Assembly: GCA_963836585.1 (NCBI GenBank)
Contig: CAWIJV010000003.1
Location: forward strand, 310,001 to 374,000
From: BTUB01 sp963836585
GTDB taxonomy: Bacteria; Babelota; Babeliae; Babelales; Vermiphilaceae
Reading direction: 5' to 3'
Length of the DNA: 64,000 nt
Positions 34,155 to 43,449 of the stretch are shown one piece after another; the stretch's first letter is position 1; every line of letters begins with the position of its first letter. The notes below the pieces were generated by a model. That model did not search any database. It was not told where the DNA came from and was given only the letters and a program-made list of their open reading frames with translations. Position numbers and translations under genes: made by a program.

Positions 34155-34518
34155 AACCGATCTCCTTTAAACTCATATCTTCCACCCACCCATCGCCATC
34201 AGCGGTGCCTATTTTTTTCCAGCCACGCATGCTCTTGATAACTGCCACCCGTGTCCCGGCCGCAAGGGTGCTCAATGCATGGTATTCATTGCCGGGCCCT
34301 GCGCGCACCACCGTCTGATCATGCATGATGCAGGCGCATTGCACGCGTTTGGAAATCAAATAGGTGGTAATGGTCAGCCCACTCATTATCGCGAATGCGA
34401 TAATAAAAAGACGATGTTTCTTGCGATGTAAAAGAATATAACCAATCACCAAAAATACACTAAACAGTAAAAAAAATAAAATTTGCACAATAAGCGCAGG
34501 CAATGCAATAATCATCAT
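34150..34518 (-). CDS. Membrane protein with SH3b domain, Bat operon
   Basis: Two membrane helices (residues 5-30 and 38-57) precede a bacterial SH3 domain: VRAGPGNEYHALSTLAAGTRVAVIKSM, then GWKKI and DGWVEDM. In Bat operons of other bacteria a TPR plus SH3b protein (BatE) occurs; this could be the split SH3 half. SH3b domains often bind peptidoglycan. It overlaps BatD-like upstream (ATGA at 34515-34518) and its stop overlaps the proposed M23 start, so M23 may belong to the same operon. Confidence 0.75.
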   Translation of the reverse strand: MMIIALPALIVQILFFLLFSVFLVIGYILLHRKKHRLFIIAFAIMSGLTITTYLISKRVQCACIMHDQTVVRAGPGNEYHALSTLAAGTRVAVIKSMRGWKKIGTADGDGWVEDMSLKEIGY

Positions 34519-36242
34519 AGGCGCACTCGCGGTAATTTTTCTAGCACATCAATCCAGTAGCCAATTTTTTGTGCCAGTTCTTTATAGTATTTTGTGTCGA
34601 GTTTCGGCGAATAAAAACTTGATTCTGCCAGCTCCGCATAAAATAAGCGCCAATCAGCAATCGCTGATGCTGAGAGCCCGTCTTGCAATAAAGAATTTTC
34701 AATAATATCAGGCGCAACTTGCGCCTGATTTAGCCGTTGGGCAAGCAACGTGTTCATGGTGGCATACCATGAGCCGTACTCTTTGCGCGCATAAGCGGAG
34801 GCAATCTGCATACGCGCAATCGCGCAGGGCGATTTTTGCGGGATTATTTTTTTGAACAAAGTGATTACCAAATCTTTTTTGAGTGTGATCAGCACAATAA
34901 TTGCCCAAAGGGCAAACAAAATGAGCATGCATGCCCAGAAGAGTGGCCACGCGAGCGCGGGGAATGATCTGCCGAGCGTAGGAGAAATCTCATTGGGTGC
35001 TAGTGCTGCCGGATTGCTAACCGGTTGCAAATCTTCCGGGATAGTGAGCGCGGCCGGTGCTGCAGCAGTGCCGGTGATCGATACGGCCAGTGGTTGCGTG
35101 CTGATCTTTTTATATTTTTTTTCATGCGTATCAAAATAGAAAAGCTCTTGAGCAGGAATTGCCAAATTGCCCGGTTGGCCAGCCTGGATAATATATTCCA
35201 TAGTGTAAGCGCCATCGCTCGCGTAATATTTTTTGGATTCATACCATTTCCACTGCTCGCTCAGATTCAGGGGCACCATGCCCATCTGTTCAAAATCGCT
35301 ATCACCGTTGATTGCAAGGGTAAGCACAATCCCTTCGCCAACGCGCCCCTGCGTGGGATTAATGCGTGCGGAATATTCGTAGACCGTGCCAATAAAGGCG
35401 GGTGTGCGATACGAATGGGGCAATGGTTGCACATTGATGGTAAGGGTGTTTGAGTTGGCCCGCTTGGTATCATTGTGAAAAAAGAATGAGAGCATCGGCT
35501 GGTGGGACGGGCTATGATAGAGGGCGGAATAGGCGGGAATGAGCAGGGCACCCGCTTGTTTTGGATAGATTTGGAATTCCCATCGCGCAAACCGATACTC
35601 GATACCATTGATTGTCTGGGTACCGGTAACCGGTTGCCCTTGCTTATTTTTAATGGTGAATGGCGCATTGGCCAGATTATCCGGTTCCACAACCGATTGT
35701 AATACGGTGGTGGCATCCGCGGTATAAAACATCAGCTGCGCATTAATTTTTTCTCCCACATAGGCGCTGGTTTTATCGCACGTGAGTTTCATGAACGGTG
35801 CTTGATTTGAGCGGTTACCAGAATGGGCGCCGCTACTTTTTTGTTGGTCACCTACGGTGACTGAGATGGGTACAGATTCAATAGTTTGTGTACCGTTGAT
35901 TATTTGTGCCGGTCCGAGCGTATAAGTGCCGGGTGTGTCGATTCTAATGCGATAATGGTACGTGACGGTGGTGTTGCCATTAATCATATTCATCTGAAAT
36001 CCGCTCTGGCGCACATGGAAATTTTCTATTCCCTTGAGTGTGGGATATTGCGTGGCGTTGCTGGCATCGATTACATTCACATTTAATAAAAATGGTTGCC
36101 CGATTGCTGCTTGCTCAAGTGCTGCGCCTTCCAGAGTGGTGAGCTTGAGAGTGATTGAGGGAGTTGCTGCGAGGCTGAGGGGGAGAAGGAGAAGTGCAAG
36201 GAGTTTATAATGGTTCGATACGCTCGCTATGCTCGCACTCAC
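34515..36242 (-). CDS. batD: BatD-like protein (aerotolerance operon)
   Basis: The mature protein begins after a signal sequence YKLLALLLLPLSLAA and shows the BatD/oxygen-tolerance pattern: two or three beta-sandwich domains (phrases QPFLLNVNV, DTPGTYTLGPAQI, KTSAYVGEKINAQLMFYT, RVGEGIVLTLAINGD), a membrane helix (about residues 437-460, LAWPLFWACMLILFALWAII) and a cytoplasmic helical tail. The frame is open as far as 36506, but the first 90 residues derive from the palindromic repeat block and have no protein character. I place the start at GTG 36242, itself inside a repeat copy; the native start appears to have been overwritten. Operon order: BatA, BatB, TPR, BatD, SH3b, M23. Confidence 0.75.
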   Translation of the reverse strand: MSASIASVSNHYKLLALLLLPLSLAATPSITLKLTTLEGAALEQAAIGQPFLLNVNVIDASNATQYPTLKGIENFHVRQSGFQMNMINGNTTVTYHYRIRIDTPGTYTLGPAQIINGTQTIESVPISVTVGDQQKSSGAHSGNRSNQAPFMKLTCDKTSAYVGEKINAQLMFYTADATTVLQSVVEPDNLANAPFTIKNKQGQPVTGTQTINGIEYRFARWEFQIYPKQAGALLIPAYSALYHSPSHQPMLSFFFHNDTKRANSNTLTINVQPLPHSYRTPAFIGTVYEYSARINPTQGRVGEGIVLTLAINGDSDFEQMGMVPLNLSEQWKWYESKKYYASDGAYTMEYIIQAGQPGNLAIPAQELFYFDTHEKKYKKISTQPLAVSITGTAAAPAALTIPEDLQPVSNPAALAPNEISPTLGRSFPALAWPLFWACMLILFALWAIIVLITLKKDLVITLFKKIIPQKSPCAIARMQIASAYARKEYGSWYATMNTLLAQRLNQAQVAPDIIENSLLQDGLSASAIADWRLFYAELAESSFYSPKLDTKYYKELAQKIGYWIDVLEKLPRVRL

Positions 36243-36486
36243 CACGAACGGACTCCCTAACTCTAACCGTTCGTCCCGAGTAGCCGATAGGGCATATCGA
36301 GGGATGCTTCGGCAGTGCTCACCACGAACGGTTCCCCTTTCCGTTCGTCCTGAGTAGTCCGCCATAGCTTTAGCGTCGGCGGACATATCGAAGGATGCTT
36401 CGAGCCAGCCTTCGCCGAGGCTTCGGCGGCCAGGCTGGCCGTTCCTCCTGAGCGAAGTCGAAGGATCAGCACGAACGGGGTAGGGC
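36205..36486. repeat. Block of interspersed palindromic (REP-like) repeats
   Basis: At least four copies or half-copies of motifs such as CACGAACGG, CCGTTCGTCCTGAGTAG and CGAAGGATGCTTCG alternate in both orientations between the TPR gene and the BatD-like gene. The same family occurs at 40950-41032, 57600-57893, 60345-60395 and inside 32296-32334. Copies fold into hairpins (for example CGAACGG/CCGTTCG). Confidence 0.75.
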
Positions 36487-37383
36487 CTACCAACAGTTGT
36501 AATCATGCTTGCCTCCCGCTTGCTGCATAACCAGTGCCTTAGTCATCTGCTTATTCAGCTGTGCATCTTTTTTGCCTTGCTCTTCCAGCACGCGTGCTAA
36601 GCCGACTGATAAAGGCGGTGATTTTTCTTGCTGGCCATCTGAAGGTGATGGCTGCTGCTCATCGTTTTTATCTTGCTGCCCTTGTTGTTGTTCGGACTGT
36701 TTTTTTTGTTCTTCTTTTTGCTCACGATTTTTTTGCGCACCATTTTGCTTTTTTTGCTCAGGCTGCTTTTTGTCTTCTTCATTTCCCTGATCTTTTTTTT
36801 GTTGATCTTGTTTGCCTTGATCGTTTTGCTGCTCTTTGTTCTCTTGTTTCTCTTGCTCATTTTGTTGCTCGTCTTTTTTTTCTTGGTCCTTTTGCTGATC
36901 TTTTTGATCCTCTTCCTCTTGATCCTGCTTATCTTCTTTGTCTTTATCTTTTTGTTGCTGCTGCTCTTTTTGCTTTTCCTGCTCCATCATTTTTTTTACG
37001 ATCTCTTTATTGTGGTGAGCCGGTTCATGATCCGGATTTTTTTCTAAGATGCGATCGTAGGCATCAATGGCTTCTCGCAACTGCTTGAGCTGCACATGAG
37101 CGTTACCCGCATTAAAAGTAGCCTGCTCGCCCAATTGTGGTGAGACTGAAGGTGATGTAGCAGCCTTATTAAAGTAAGAAAGCGCGGTGTCGAATGTTTT
37201 ATTTTTGTAGGCGGCAACACCCAGATCATAGAGTGCATCGGGCCGATCGGGCTGGTCCACAATCACGGAGGTGAGCAGTTTCTGTGCGCCTTGCATATCA
37301 TTTTTTTGTGCACGCGCAATGGCGCGATCATAATTAAAAATCGCGTGGAGATTGAAAGTGAGGGTAAGCAGAAAAATTATCAT
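36487..37383 (-). CDS. TPR protein with long Gln/Lys/Glu/Asp-rich tract (BatC-like)
   Basis: ATG 37383 overlaps the BatB-like stop by four bases (ATGA), which I prefer over the ATG at 37392. A leader (MIIFLLTLTFNLHA) is followed by three TPR units (residues 25-130; DALYDLGVAAYKNKTFDTALSYF is typical). From about 134 to 250 the chain is almost only Q, K, E, D and N, likely extended and charged, as seen in BatC/vWA-operon TPR proteins. It probably scaffolds the BatA/BatB membrane complex in the periplasm. The low-complexity tract creates a long leucine-rich antisense reading frame, which is an artefact. Confidence 0.8.
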   Translation of the reverse strand: MIIFLLTLTFNLHAIFNYDRAIARAQKNDMQGAQKLLTSVIVDQPDRPDALYDLGVAAYKNKTFDTALSYFNKAATSPSVSPQLGEQATFNAGNAHVQLKQLREAIDAYDRILEKNPDHEPAHHNKEIVKKMMEQEKQKEQQQQKDKDKEDKQDQEEEDQKDQQKDQEKKDEQQNEQEKQENKEQQNDQGKQDQQKKDQGNEEDKKQPEQKKQNGAQKNREQKEEQKKQSEQQQGQQDKNDEQQPSPSDGQQEKSPPLSVGLARVLEEQGKKDAQLNKQMTKALVMQQAGGKHDYNCW

Positions 37384-38387
37384 AACAGCCATTCGATCAC
37401 CAACAAAATCAAACTGACACTTAAAAAGAACGGATACTGCTGCTCATACTGAGCAGATTTCTTCTCTTCTATTTTCTCTTTTTCTCGTTTTTCAATCAAC
37501 TGCACCAGCTGCTCAAGATTTTTTTGGCCCTTTTGCGCATGCACATAGATGCCGCCCACATCATGCGCGAGAGTTTGCAAAATGCCCTCATTAAGCGCGG
37601 TAATTACTACCGTTCCTTTAGCATCTTTTAAGTGGCCGGCAGGATTGCCCCGCACATCAAACATTGGAATGGGTGCCCCTTGCGGGGTGCCGACACCGAT
37701 GGTGAAGATCGTTGCTCCTTGATTTTGAGCCTCCTGCTTGAGTGCCGCTAAATTGCTGGAAAAATCTTCGCCATCGGTGAATAAGAGCAGAAGTTTATTT
37801 TTTTGGGTGCCACTTTCTTTAAAGGCGTGGAGCGCTTGATCGATTGCTTTATCAATGGCGGTGCTGCCTGAGGCGATCGTATCAATATCAATATGATCAA
37901 GATACATAAAAAAGGCGCTGCGATCGCGCGTGAGGGGGCACTGCACAAAGCTTGAACCGGAAAAAAGAATGAGACCGATGCGATCAGCAGGGAGTGCATT
38001 CACTAGTGCGCGAATCATATTCTTAGCATGGGTTAAGCGATTGGGCAGCACATCTTGGGCGAGCATGCTGCGAGAAATATCAAGCGCGATAAAAAGATCT
38101 CTGCCTTCTTGGATGAGCGTCTCTTCTTTTTTGTTCCAGCTGGGCTTGAGGAGCGCTAGAAAAATAAAAAACAGCGCGATAGCTGTGAGCAACGATTTGA
38201 TGGTAATTTTAGTAATGCTGGTATTTTTCAAAAATTTTTTACCTTGCACTAATTTGCCCAGATGGCGTATTAAATGATAGCTGCGCTTCCCGCGATAGCA
38301 CAGGAGCGCGAGCAGGGCAAAAAAGAGTAGAAAATAGATTTTGTTTTCCGGTGCGAGCCAGATGATGCCAAAAAATGTTTCATGCAT
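37380..38387 (-). CDS. batB: BatB-like vWA membrane protein
   Basis: Start at ATG 38387, two bases after the BatA stop. Two N-terminal helices (residues 12-30, 63-80), then a von Willebrand A domain with an intact metal-ion site D103-x-S105-x-S107 (LDISRSM), threonine in SGSTAID and FTDGED, and a C-terminal helix (FFLSVSLILLVIEWLL). Bat proteins form a membrane complex linked to stress tolerance and virulence in Bacteroides and Leptospira, and to MoxR-type ATPases; no MoxR gene is inside this window. Central gene of the operon. Confidence 0.85.
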   Translation of the reverse strand: MHETFFGIIWLAPENKIYFLLFFALLALLCYRGKRSYHLIRHLGKLVQGKKFLKNTSITKITIKSLLTAIALFFIFLALLKPSWNKKEETLIQEGRDLFIALDISRSMLAQDVLPNRLTHAKNMIRALVNALPADRIGLILFSGSSFVQCPLTRDRSAFFMYLDHIDIDTIASGSTAIDKAIDQALHAFKESGTQKNKLLLLFTDGEDFSSNLAALKQEAQNQGATIFTIGVGTPQGAPIPMFDVRGNPAGHLKDAKGTVVITALNEGILQTLAHDVGGIYVHAQKGQKNLEQLVQLIEKREKEKIEEKKSAQYEQQYPFFLSVSLILLVIEWLL

Positions 38388-38389
38388 GA

Positions 38390-39376
38390 TTACAGCCCAA
38401 ACCAAATAGTTGCCGATAACAGAAGCTCAGTGCACATCAGTGCAATAATTATCCACACTCCGGGAATAAATATATCATAATATTTGTTATAGAGTGAGGT
38501 TTCCCGGGATGTTTTTTCAAGTGAATCGATCGTGTCATAGATGGCGCGCATATCTTTAGCATTGCGCGCCAGGAAAAATTTTGCCCCTGTTTCTTGTGCA
38601 ATTTTGATCAGCAGTGGGCGATTAATTTTTGGTTTTGGGATCAGGCCCATAAACGGATGCATGATAAATTGATCCTCATCAGAACCGATGCCAATAGTGT
38701 AAATTTTGATGCCCAGCGCGCGTGCCAACTCAATAGCAAGGGCCGGATCGGTGTCATGTTCGCTGGGCGCGCCATCGGTGAGCACAATCATTACTTTGCT
38801 GGCTGCCTTGGAATTCTTCAAGCGGTTGGCTGCGGTAATAATTGCGGTGGCAAGCGCGGTGCCATCCGGATCGATAATGCCCAGTTCAAGAGTTTTGATA
38901 ATGGAATTGATCAACTTTTTATCCATGGTGAGCGGAATGCGCGAAAGTGCATCTTTGCCAAAGAGCACCAATCCCAGGGCATCATCGGTGCGTTTATCCA
39001 CAAAGCGCATCGCCTCATCTTTTGCCACCTGAAATCGTGAGCGCTTATCATCATCATAATCTTGAAACTGCATACTGGCAGATACATCCAAAACAATCAT
39101 GATATCAACACCGTCAATATGCACCGATGAACGGCTGTCTACCAATTGCGGCTTCGCAATTAAAATTGTCAGTATGAGCAGACACAAAAAACGGATGATC
39201 CAAAAAACTTTTTTATGGGTGGGTGCGCGCATTTGGCCTTGGCGTGCCAAAAAATCGGCCAAAGGATACAAATAAAAAGGAAATTTGCCATAACGGCGCG
39301 CAGTAAGAACGCCAACTATGAGAGGTAATGTCCACCAAAAAGAGGCGAGATGCGCAAATCGAATAAAATATTCCAT
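38390..39376 (-). CDS. batA: BatA-like vWA membrane protein
   Basis: I place the start at ATG 39376, after the plsC stop, with AGGA about ten bases upstream. Helices near residues 8-25 and 58-75 precede a vWA domain with the metal-site motif D97-x-S99-x-S101 (LDVSASM), DPDGTAL and LTDGAPS; a final helix ends the protein (DIFIPGVWIIIALMCTELL). Paralogous to BatB downstream. The operon start is unclear because plsC lies only 8 bp upstream, so transcription may begin before plsC. Confidence 0.85.
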   Translation of the reverse strand: MEYFIRFAHLASFWWTLPLIVGVLTARRYGKFPFYLYPLADFLARQGQMRAPTHKKVFWIIRFLCLLILTILIAKPQLVDSRSSVHIDGVDIMIVLDVSASMQFQDYDDDKRSRFQVAKDEAMRFVDKRTDDALGLVLFGKDALSRIPLTMDKKLINSIIKTLELGIIDPDGTALATAIITAANRLKNSKAASKVMIVLTDGAPSEHDTDPALAIELARALGIKIYTIGIGSDEDQFIMHPFMGLIPKPKINRPLLIKIAQETGAKFFLARNAKDMRAIYDTIDSLEKTSRETSLYNKYYDIFIPGVWIIIALMCTELLLSATIWFGL

Positions 39377-39384
39377 TGCTGTTG

Positions 39385-40110
39385 TTATCCTTGTGTGTTG
39401 ATAAACCATTGATATACGCGGTCTTTGAAAGCATCCTCTGTTTCTTGAGGACCAATGCGCATACTCGGGCCCACGATCACGCTAATTGGCGCGCGATGCA
39501 TCCAAAATGTTTTGGGAGGATAGACGATATTAACCCCAATAATCTTTATGGGAACCACGGGGCGATCAATTTTTTTTGCAATGAGTGCAAAGCCACCAAA
39601 AAATTCATGCACGGTGCCATCAGTATGCCGTGCTCCTTCAGGAAAAATTACCAGATCCCATGGCTGGGATTGGACGGTGGTAATCGCTTGCACGAGGGTG
39701 CGCATTGCTCGTTGTGGGCTGGTTGCATCCACCAATACGGCAACGCGTGGTAATAAAAATCTGAGCAGCGGTCCGCTGGCCAACTCATTCCAGGCGAGCC
39801 ACAGGTGAGGCCGTTTTCCTAATGCATATCCTACGAGGGGTATATCAAATGAAGATTGATGGTTGGCAGTGATAATGCATGGGGCATCAGGAAGATTTTC
39901 AAGGCCTTGGTAGGTAATGCGCAGCAGTGAAAGACGAACACAGGCTCCATTAAAAAACTGTTGAATCAAAAGAAATAGCCGATTATCGACAATGAACGTT
40001 TTTTTGCTGAGCAAAAAAATCAAAAGTAACGGCACGGCAACTATGATAATAATGATGGTCAGGATAGCGCGTGAAAAGAGTGTGTAAAGAATGGTTCCGA
40101 TGCGTGGCAT
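39385..40110 (-). CDS. plsC: 1-acyl-sn-glycerol-3-phosphate acyltransferase (PlsC-like)
   Basis: Contains the acyltransferase motifs NHQSSFD (H84 and D89 of the HX4D pair) and FPEGAR (156-161), plus VPIKIIGV near the end. It acylates lysophosphatidic acid to phosphatidic acid at the inner membrane; an N-terminal helix (residues 12-34) anchors it. Length 241 is normal. It is one base after the membrane-protein gene upstream and eight bases before BatA. Confidence 0.88.
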   Translation of the reverse strand: MPRIGTILYTLFSRAILTIIIIIVAVPLLLIFLLSKKTFIVDNRLFLLIQQFFNGACVRLSLLRITYQGLENLPDAPCIITANHQSSFDIPLVGYALGKRPHLWLAWNELASGPLLRFLLPRVAVLVDATSPQRAMRTLVQAITTVQSQPWDLVIFPEGARHTDGTVHEFFGGFALIAKKIDRPVVPIKIIGVNIVYPPKTFWMHRAPISVIVGPSMRIGPQETEDAFKDRVYQWFINTQG

Positions 40111-40111
40111 G

Positions 40112-40927
40112 CTACTCCTTTACCGATTCAGGATAATAAAGGTTGAACTGATCGTGAAGACGTTTTGAGTAAAATACGCTCAAAATGCTCAAAGGAATGA
40201 GTAAACAGATGGTGCCAACCAATGTCGAAAGAAGAAACGTGCTGGCGCCGCCTAAGAGTAGGCAAGCACGTTGCATTCCGTAGGCTACCAAGACAAATAA
40301 ACTATAGATAATGATGCAAAAGGGATAGTTGTAGATGATCATCTTGAGCGCGCGCCAAATTGCCTTGAAGCAGTTGCCAATTGAAAGGGGTCTATCCAGC
40401 ACAAAAAATATCATACTGCTGAGCAATGGTGAGGCATAGAGCGGCAGAATATTGGGAGCTATTACAAAACTCAGCAGTGCCGGCAAAGTGAGCAACGGAA
40501 TAAAGAGGATGCTGAATGCTGAATTGGTGTTAAAGGTCCAGCTGATAATAAGATTATTTAATAGGATGACGGTGAAGGGAATCAGCGCGATGATAAAAGT
40601 GAAAACCACAAAGGGGACAAAATAGCGCGCATGAGCCCGATAGTAGCGCCAGTTTTTTGGCGCCAGGGACGGGCGAAGCACTAAATAGATGATAAAAATG
40701 GTGGTCAGCCACAGTAATAGTGGTATAATGCAGAAAAAAGTTTGCGGAAAATAGCGTAAATAACTATATTCTGTGACGGCGCTTGCAATAAAGAGCCACC
40801 AGGCATTCCGCAGGAGGATGCGGACCGACTGTACTATGCTTTTGAGGCTGGCAAGGCATAAGAGCTTTGCATTTTGTGGAAGAAATAGCGATAATGAATC
40901 TCTCCATGAACGGAAAAAGTAGCGCAT
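40112..40927 (-). CDS. Polytopic membrane protein of unknown function, 271 aa
   Basis: Six hydrophobic segments (about residues 42-60, 65-85, 105-130, 140-165, 195-215, 225-250) and a basic N-terminus. No family recognised; the arrangement recalls DUF975-like or glycerophosphoryl-diester-associated membrane proteins, but I would not assign one. Its stop is one base from the plsC start, so it may assist lipid metabolism. A palindromic repeat block lies just upstream. Confidence 0.7.
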   Translation of the reverse strand: MRYFFRSWRDSLSLFLPQNAKLLCLASLKSIVQSVRILLRNAWWLFIASAVTEYSYLRYFPQTFFCIIPLLLWLTTIFIIYLVLRPSLAPKNWRYYRAHARYFVPFVVFTFIIALIPFTVILLNNLIISWTFNTNSAFSILFIPLLTLPALLSFVIAPNILPLYASPLLSSMIFFVLDRPLSIGNCFKAIWRALKMIIYNYPFCIIIYSLFVLVAYGMQRACLLLGGASTFLLSTLVGTICLLIPLSILSVFYSKRLHDQFNLYYPESVKE

Positions 40928-40949
40928 TAGGTTCCTTTATTTAGGAAAT

Positions 40950-41032
40950 GGTTCGATCCGATTGCTTCGCAATCACTCACCACGAACGGTTCTCCGTTCG
41001 CCCTGAGTAGCAGTTTACTGCGTATCGAAGGG
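40950..41032. repeat. Interspersed palindromic repeat
   Basis: Two strong hairpins, GATTGC-ttc-GCAATC and CGAACGG-ttct-CCGTTCG, then CCTGAGTAGC and TATCGAAGGG. Same family as 36205-36486 and 57600-57893. It lies between divergent genes (membrane protein and topA). Confidence 0.75.
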
Positions 41033-41104
41033 TAATTTTAGAGGTAAATTTAGGCAAAAAGTACCATATTTTGCCCTGTCTTACAAGCCGCCCGCAAGAA
41101 ATAT

Positions 41105-41134
41105 TTGACATTTAGTAAATTATTTGATTACTAT
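41105..41134 (+). promoter_or_regulatory. Promoter of topA
   Basis: Consensus -35 TTGACA (41105-41110) and -10-like TACTAT (41129-41134) with 18-base spacing, 61 bases upstream of the topA ATG. Confidence 0.6.
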
Positions 41135-41194
41135 ACAAGAGAACCACTAAACATGAAAAACCCCGTATTTATAGTAGTAAGATGAGAAAATCTC

Positions 41195-43449
41195 ATGAAA
41201 AAATTGTTAATTGTAGAGTCCCCGAGCAAGATTAAAACGATCGCTAAGTTTCTAGGCAAGGAGTTCAAAATTATGTCCACCATGGGGCATATTTTGGATC
41301 TACCCCCAAAACGAGTGGGCGTTGAGATTAATGATACGATTGCTATCGAATACGAGCCGATTGATGATAAAGAAAAAACAATCGTAGAGATTTGCAAGGC
41401 GGCCGCAAATGCGGATGAGATTTATCTGGCTTCTGACCCTGATCGTGAGGGAGAGATTATTGCCTGGCATGTGGCCCATTCGATAAAAAAGGTTGTAAAA
41501 AATCCCAAGATTTACCGCATCATGTTTAATGAGATTACCAAGCCGGCGGTGCTCGAGGCGATTGCGCATCCCCATGATATTGATATGAATAAGGTGGCCG
41601 CGCAGCAGGCACGGCGCGTGTTGGATCGCTGGGTGGGCTATGATGTATCGCCGATTCTGTGGACCAAAATTGCTCCGGGATTATCAGCCGGGCGGGTGCA
41701 ATCGGTGGCCCTTCGATTAATTTGCGATCGCGAGGAAGCGATTCGTAGCTTTAAGCCGGAAGAGTATTGGACCATCGCCGGGCAGTTTAAGCATGCTGAT
41801 GGTCTGATCGAAGCAAACTTGAGCCATATTGGTAAAGATAAGGCTGAGATTGGCAATCAAAAAGATGCCGATCAGATTGTTGCTGATATTAAAAAACAAA
41901 AATATGATATCGAATCGATTACTGATAAAGAGCGTATCAAGAATCCGTTGCCGCCCTTTATGACCAGTACTTTGCAACAGGCGGCCTTTAATCAACTGGG
42001 ATATTCAACAAAAAAGACAATGCAATTGGCGCAGCAGCTCTATGAAGGTGTTCCCTTCGAAGATGCGAGCACGCCCGTTGCATTAATTACTTATATGCGT
42101 ACCGATTCTTTGCGCTTATCCGATACGGCATTGGCCAAGCGCGCGAATTTATTAGCAAAAATTTTGATAAAGACTATTTGCCTGCCAGCGCGAATGTGTA
42201 TGCCAAATCAAAAGCAAAAGAAGCGACTACCCAAGATGCGCACGAAGCAATTCGCCCGATTGAGACGGTGATCACTCCTGAAAAAGCGCGCAAATATTTG
42301 CCCAAAGATTTAGCGCAATTGTATGAGCTGATCTGGCAGCGATTTGTGGCCTGCCAAATGAAGTCGGCATTATATGCACAGCGGCAAGTGGTAATCAGAG
42401 GTGGAAAATTTACCTTTAGAGTTACCGGCTCAACACTGATCTTTGATGGATTCTTAAAAGTGTATAATGCGGCCGATGATGAAGAGGAAAAAGAGGGTAA
42501 AGTAGTATTGCCAAAATCGATTAAAAAAGATGATCCGCTTGGATTAGAAAAAGTTTTGCCAAAGCAGCATTTTACTCAGCCGCCGCCACGCTATACCGAA
42601 GCATCGCTGGTCAAAGAGATGGATAAAGAAGGGATTGGCCGCCCGAGTACCTATAACGCGATTATGAATACGATTCGCGCGCGGCAATACACGGTGGTGG
42701 ATACCAAAAAACGATTTAATCCCACCGAATTGGGTATGACGGTTACCAAGCTCTTGGTTGAAAATCTTCCTAAGATTATGGATATAAAATTCACTGCCTA
42801 TATGGAAGAGCATCTTGATAAGGTGGCCAATGGTGAGCTGGAGCGAGATACTCTATTGCACGGATTCTATGAACCGTTTAGCAAAGATGTGAAAGCATTT
42901 AAGGGCCAAGATGGCAAACGAATGGCTGAGCCGACTGAAATCACTTGCCCTGAATGCAAAGATCATAAGCTCGCCATACGCTTTGGCAAGGCCGGAGAAT
43001 TTTTAGGCTGCTTGGGCTACCCAAAATGCGGTTTCACCAGCAACTTCAAACGGAATGAACAGGGTGAGATTGAGCTGGTGCAAGCAGCGCAACCGCAACT
43101 GCTGGAAGAAAAATGCCCGCAGTGTGCCAAACAGTTGCGCCAGCTGGTGGGCAAATTTGGGCCCTTTGTTGCCTGCTCAGGATATCCGGAATGCAAATAT
43201 GTGCAGCATGTGAAAGCGAAATTTCCGTGCCCCTGGGATGGTGGAGAAGTGGTGCAACGCCGTTGGCGCGGCGGCAGCTTCTGGGGCTGCAACAATTATC
43301 CAAAATGTAAGTTTGCCGTCTTTGGTGATATTGAAGAAACGCCATGCCCAAAATGCAAGCTTCCATTCTTAGTCAAAAAAGTGGATAAGGATGGCAAGGT
43401 GACGCTCTTCTGCTCAGACAAAAATTGTGGCTATAAAAAAGAAGAATAA
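41195..43449 (+). CDS. topA: DNA topoisomerase I, split by a single-base frameshift
   Basis: The first frame encodes the TOPRIM domain (KLLIVESPSKIKTIAKFLG; acidic DPDREGE) and the catalytic tyrosine Y300 in TYMRTDS. It breaks after ANLLAKI. The continuation, in another frame, carries KDYLPASANVYAK, AHEAIRP, the GIGRPSTY motif and four C-terminal zinc-ribbon repeats (CPECK, CPQCA, CPWDG, CPKCK). One extra A in the A5 run at 42157-42161 restores ANLLAKNFDKDYLP, exactly as expected. TopA relaxes negative supercoils and is normally essential, so this break is probably a sequencing or assembly error. Full product about 751 residues. Confidence 0.92.

Noticed and set aside
36561..37088. Long leucine-rich plus-strand reading frames opposite the TPR gene
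   Set aside because: They are the antisense of a Gln/Lys/Glu-rich low-complexity tract; codon pattern, start sites and operon context all favour the minus strand.
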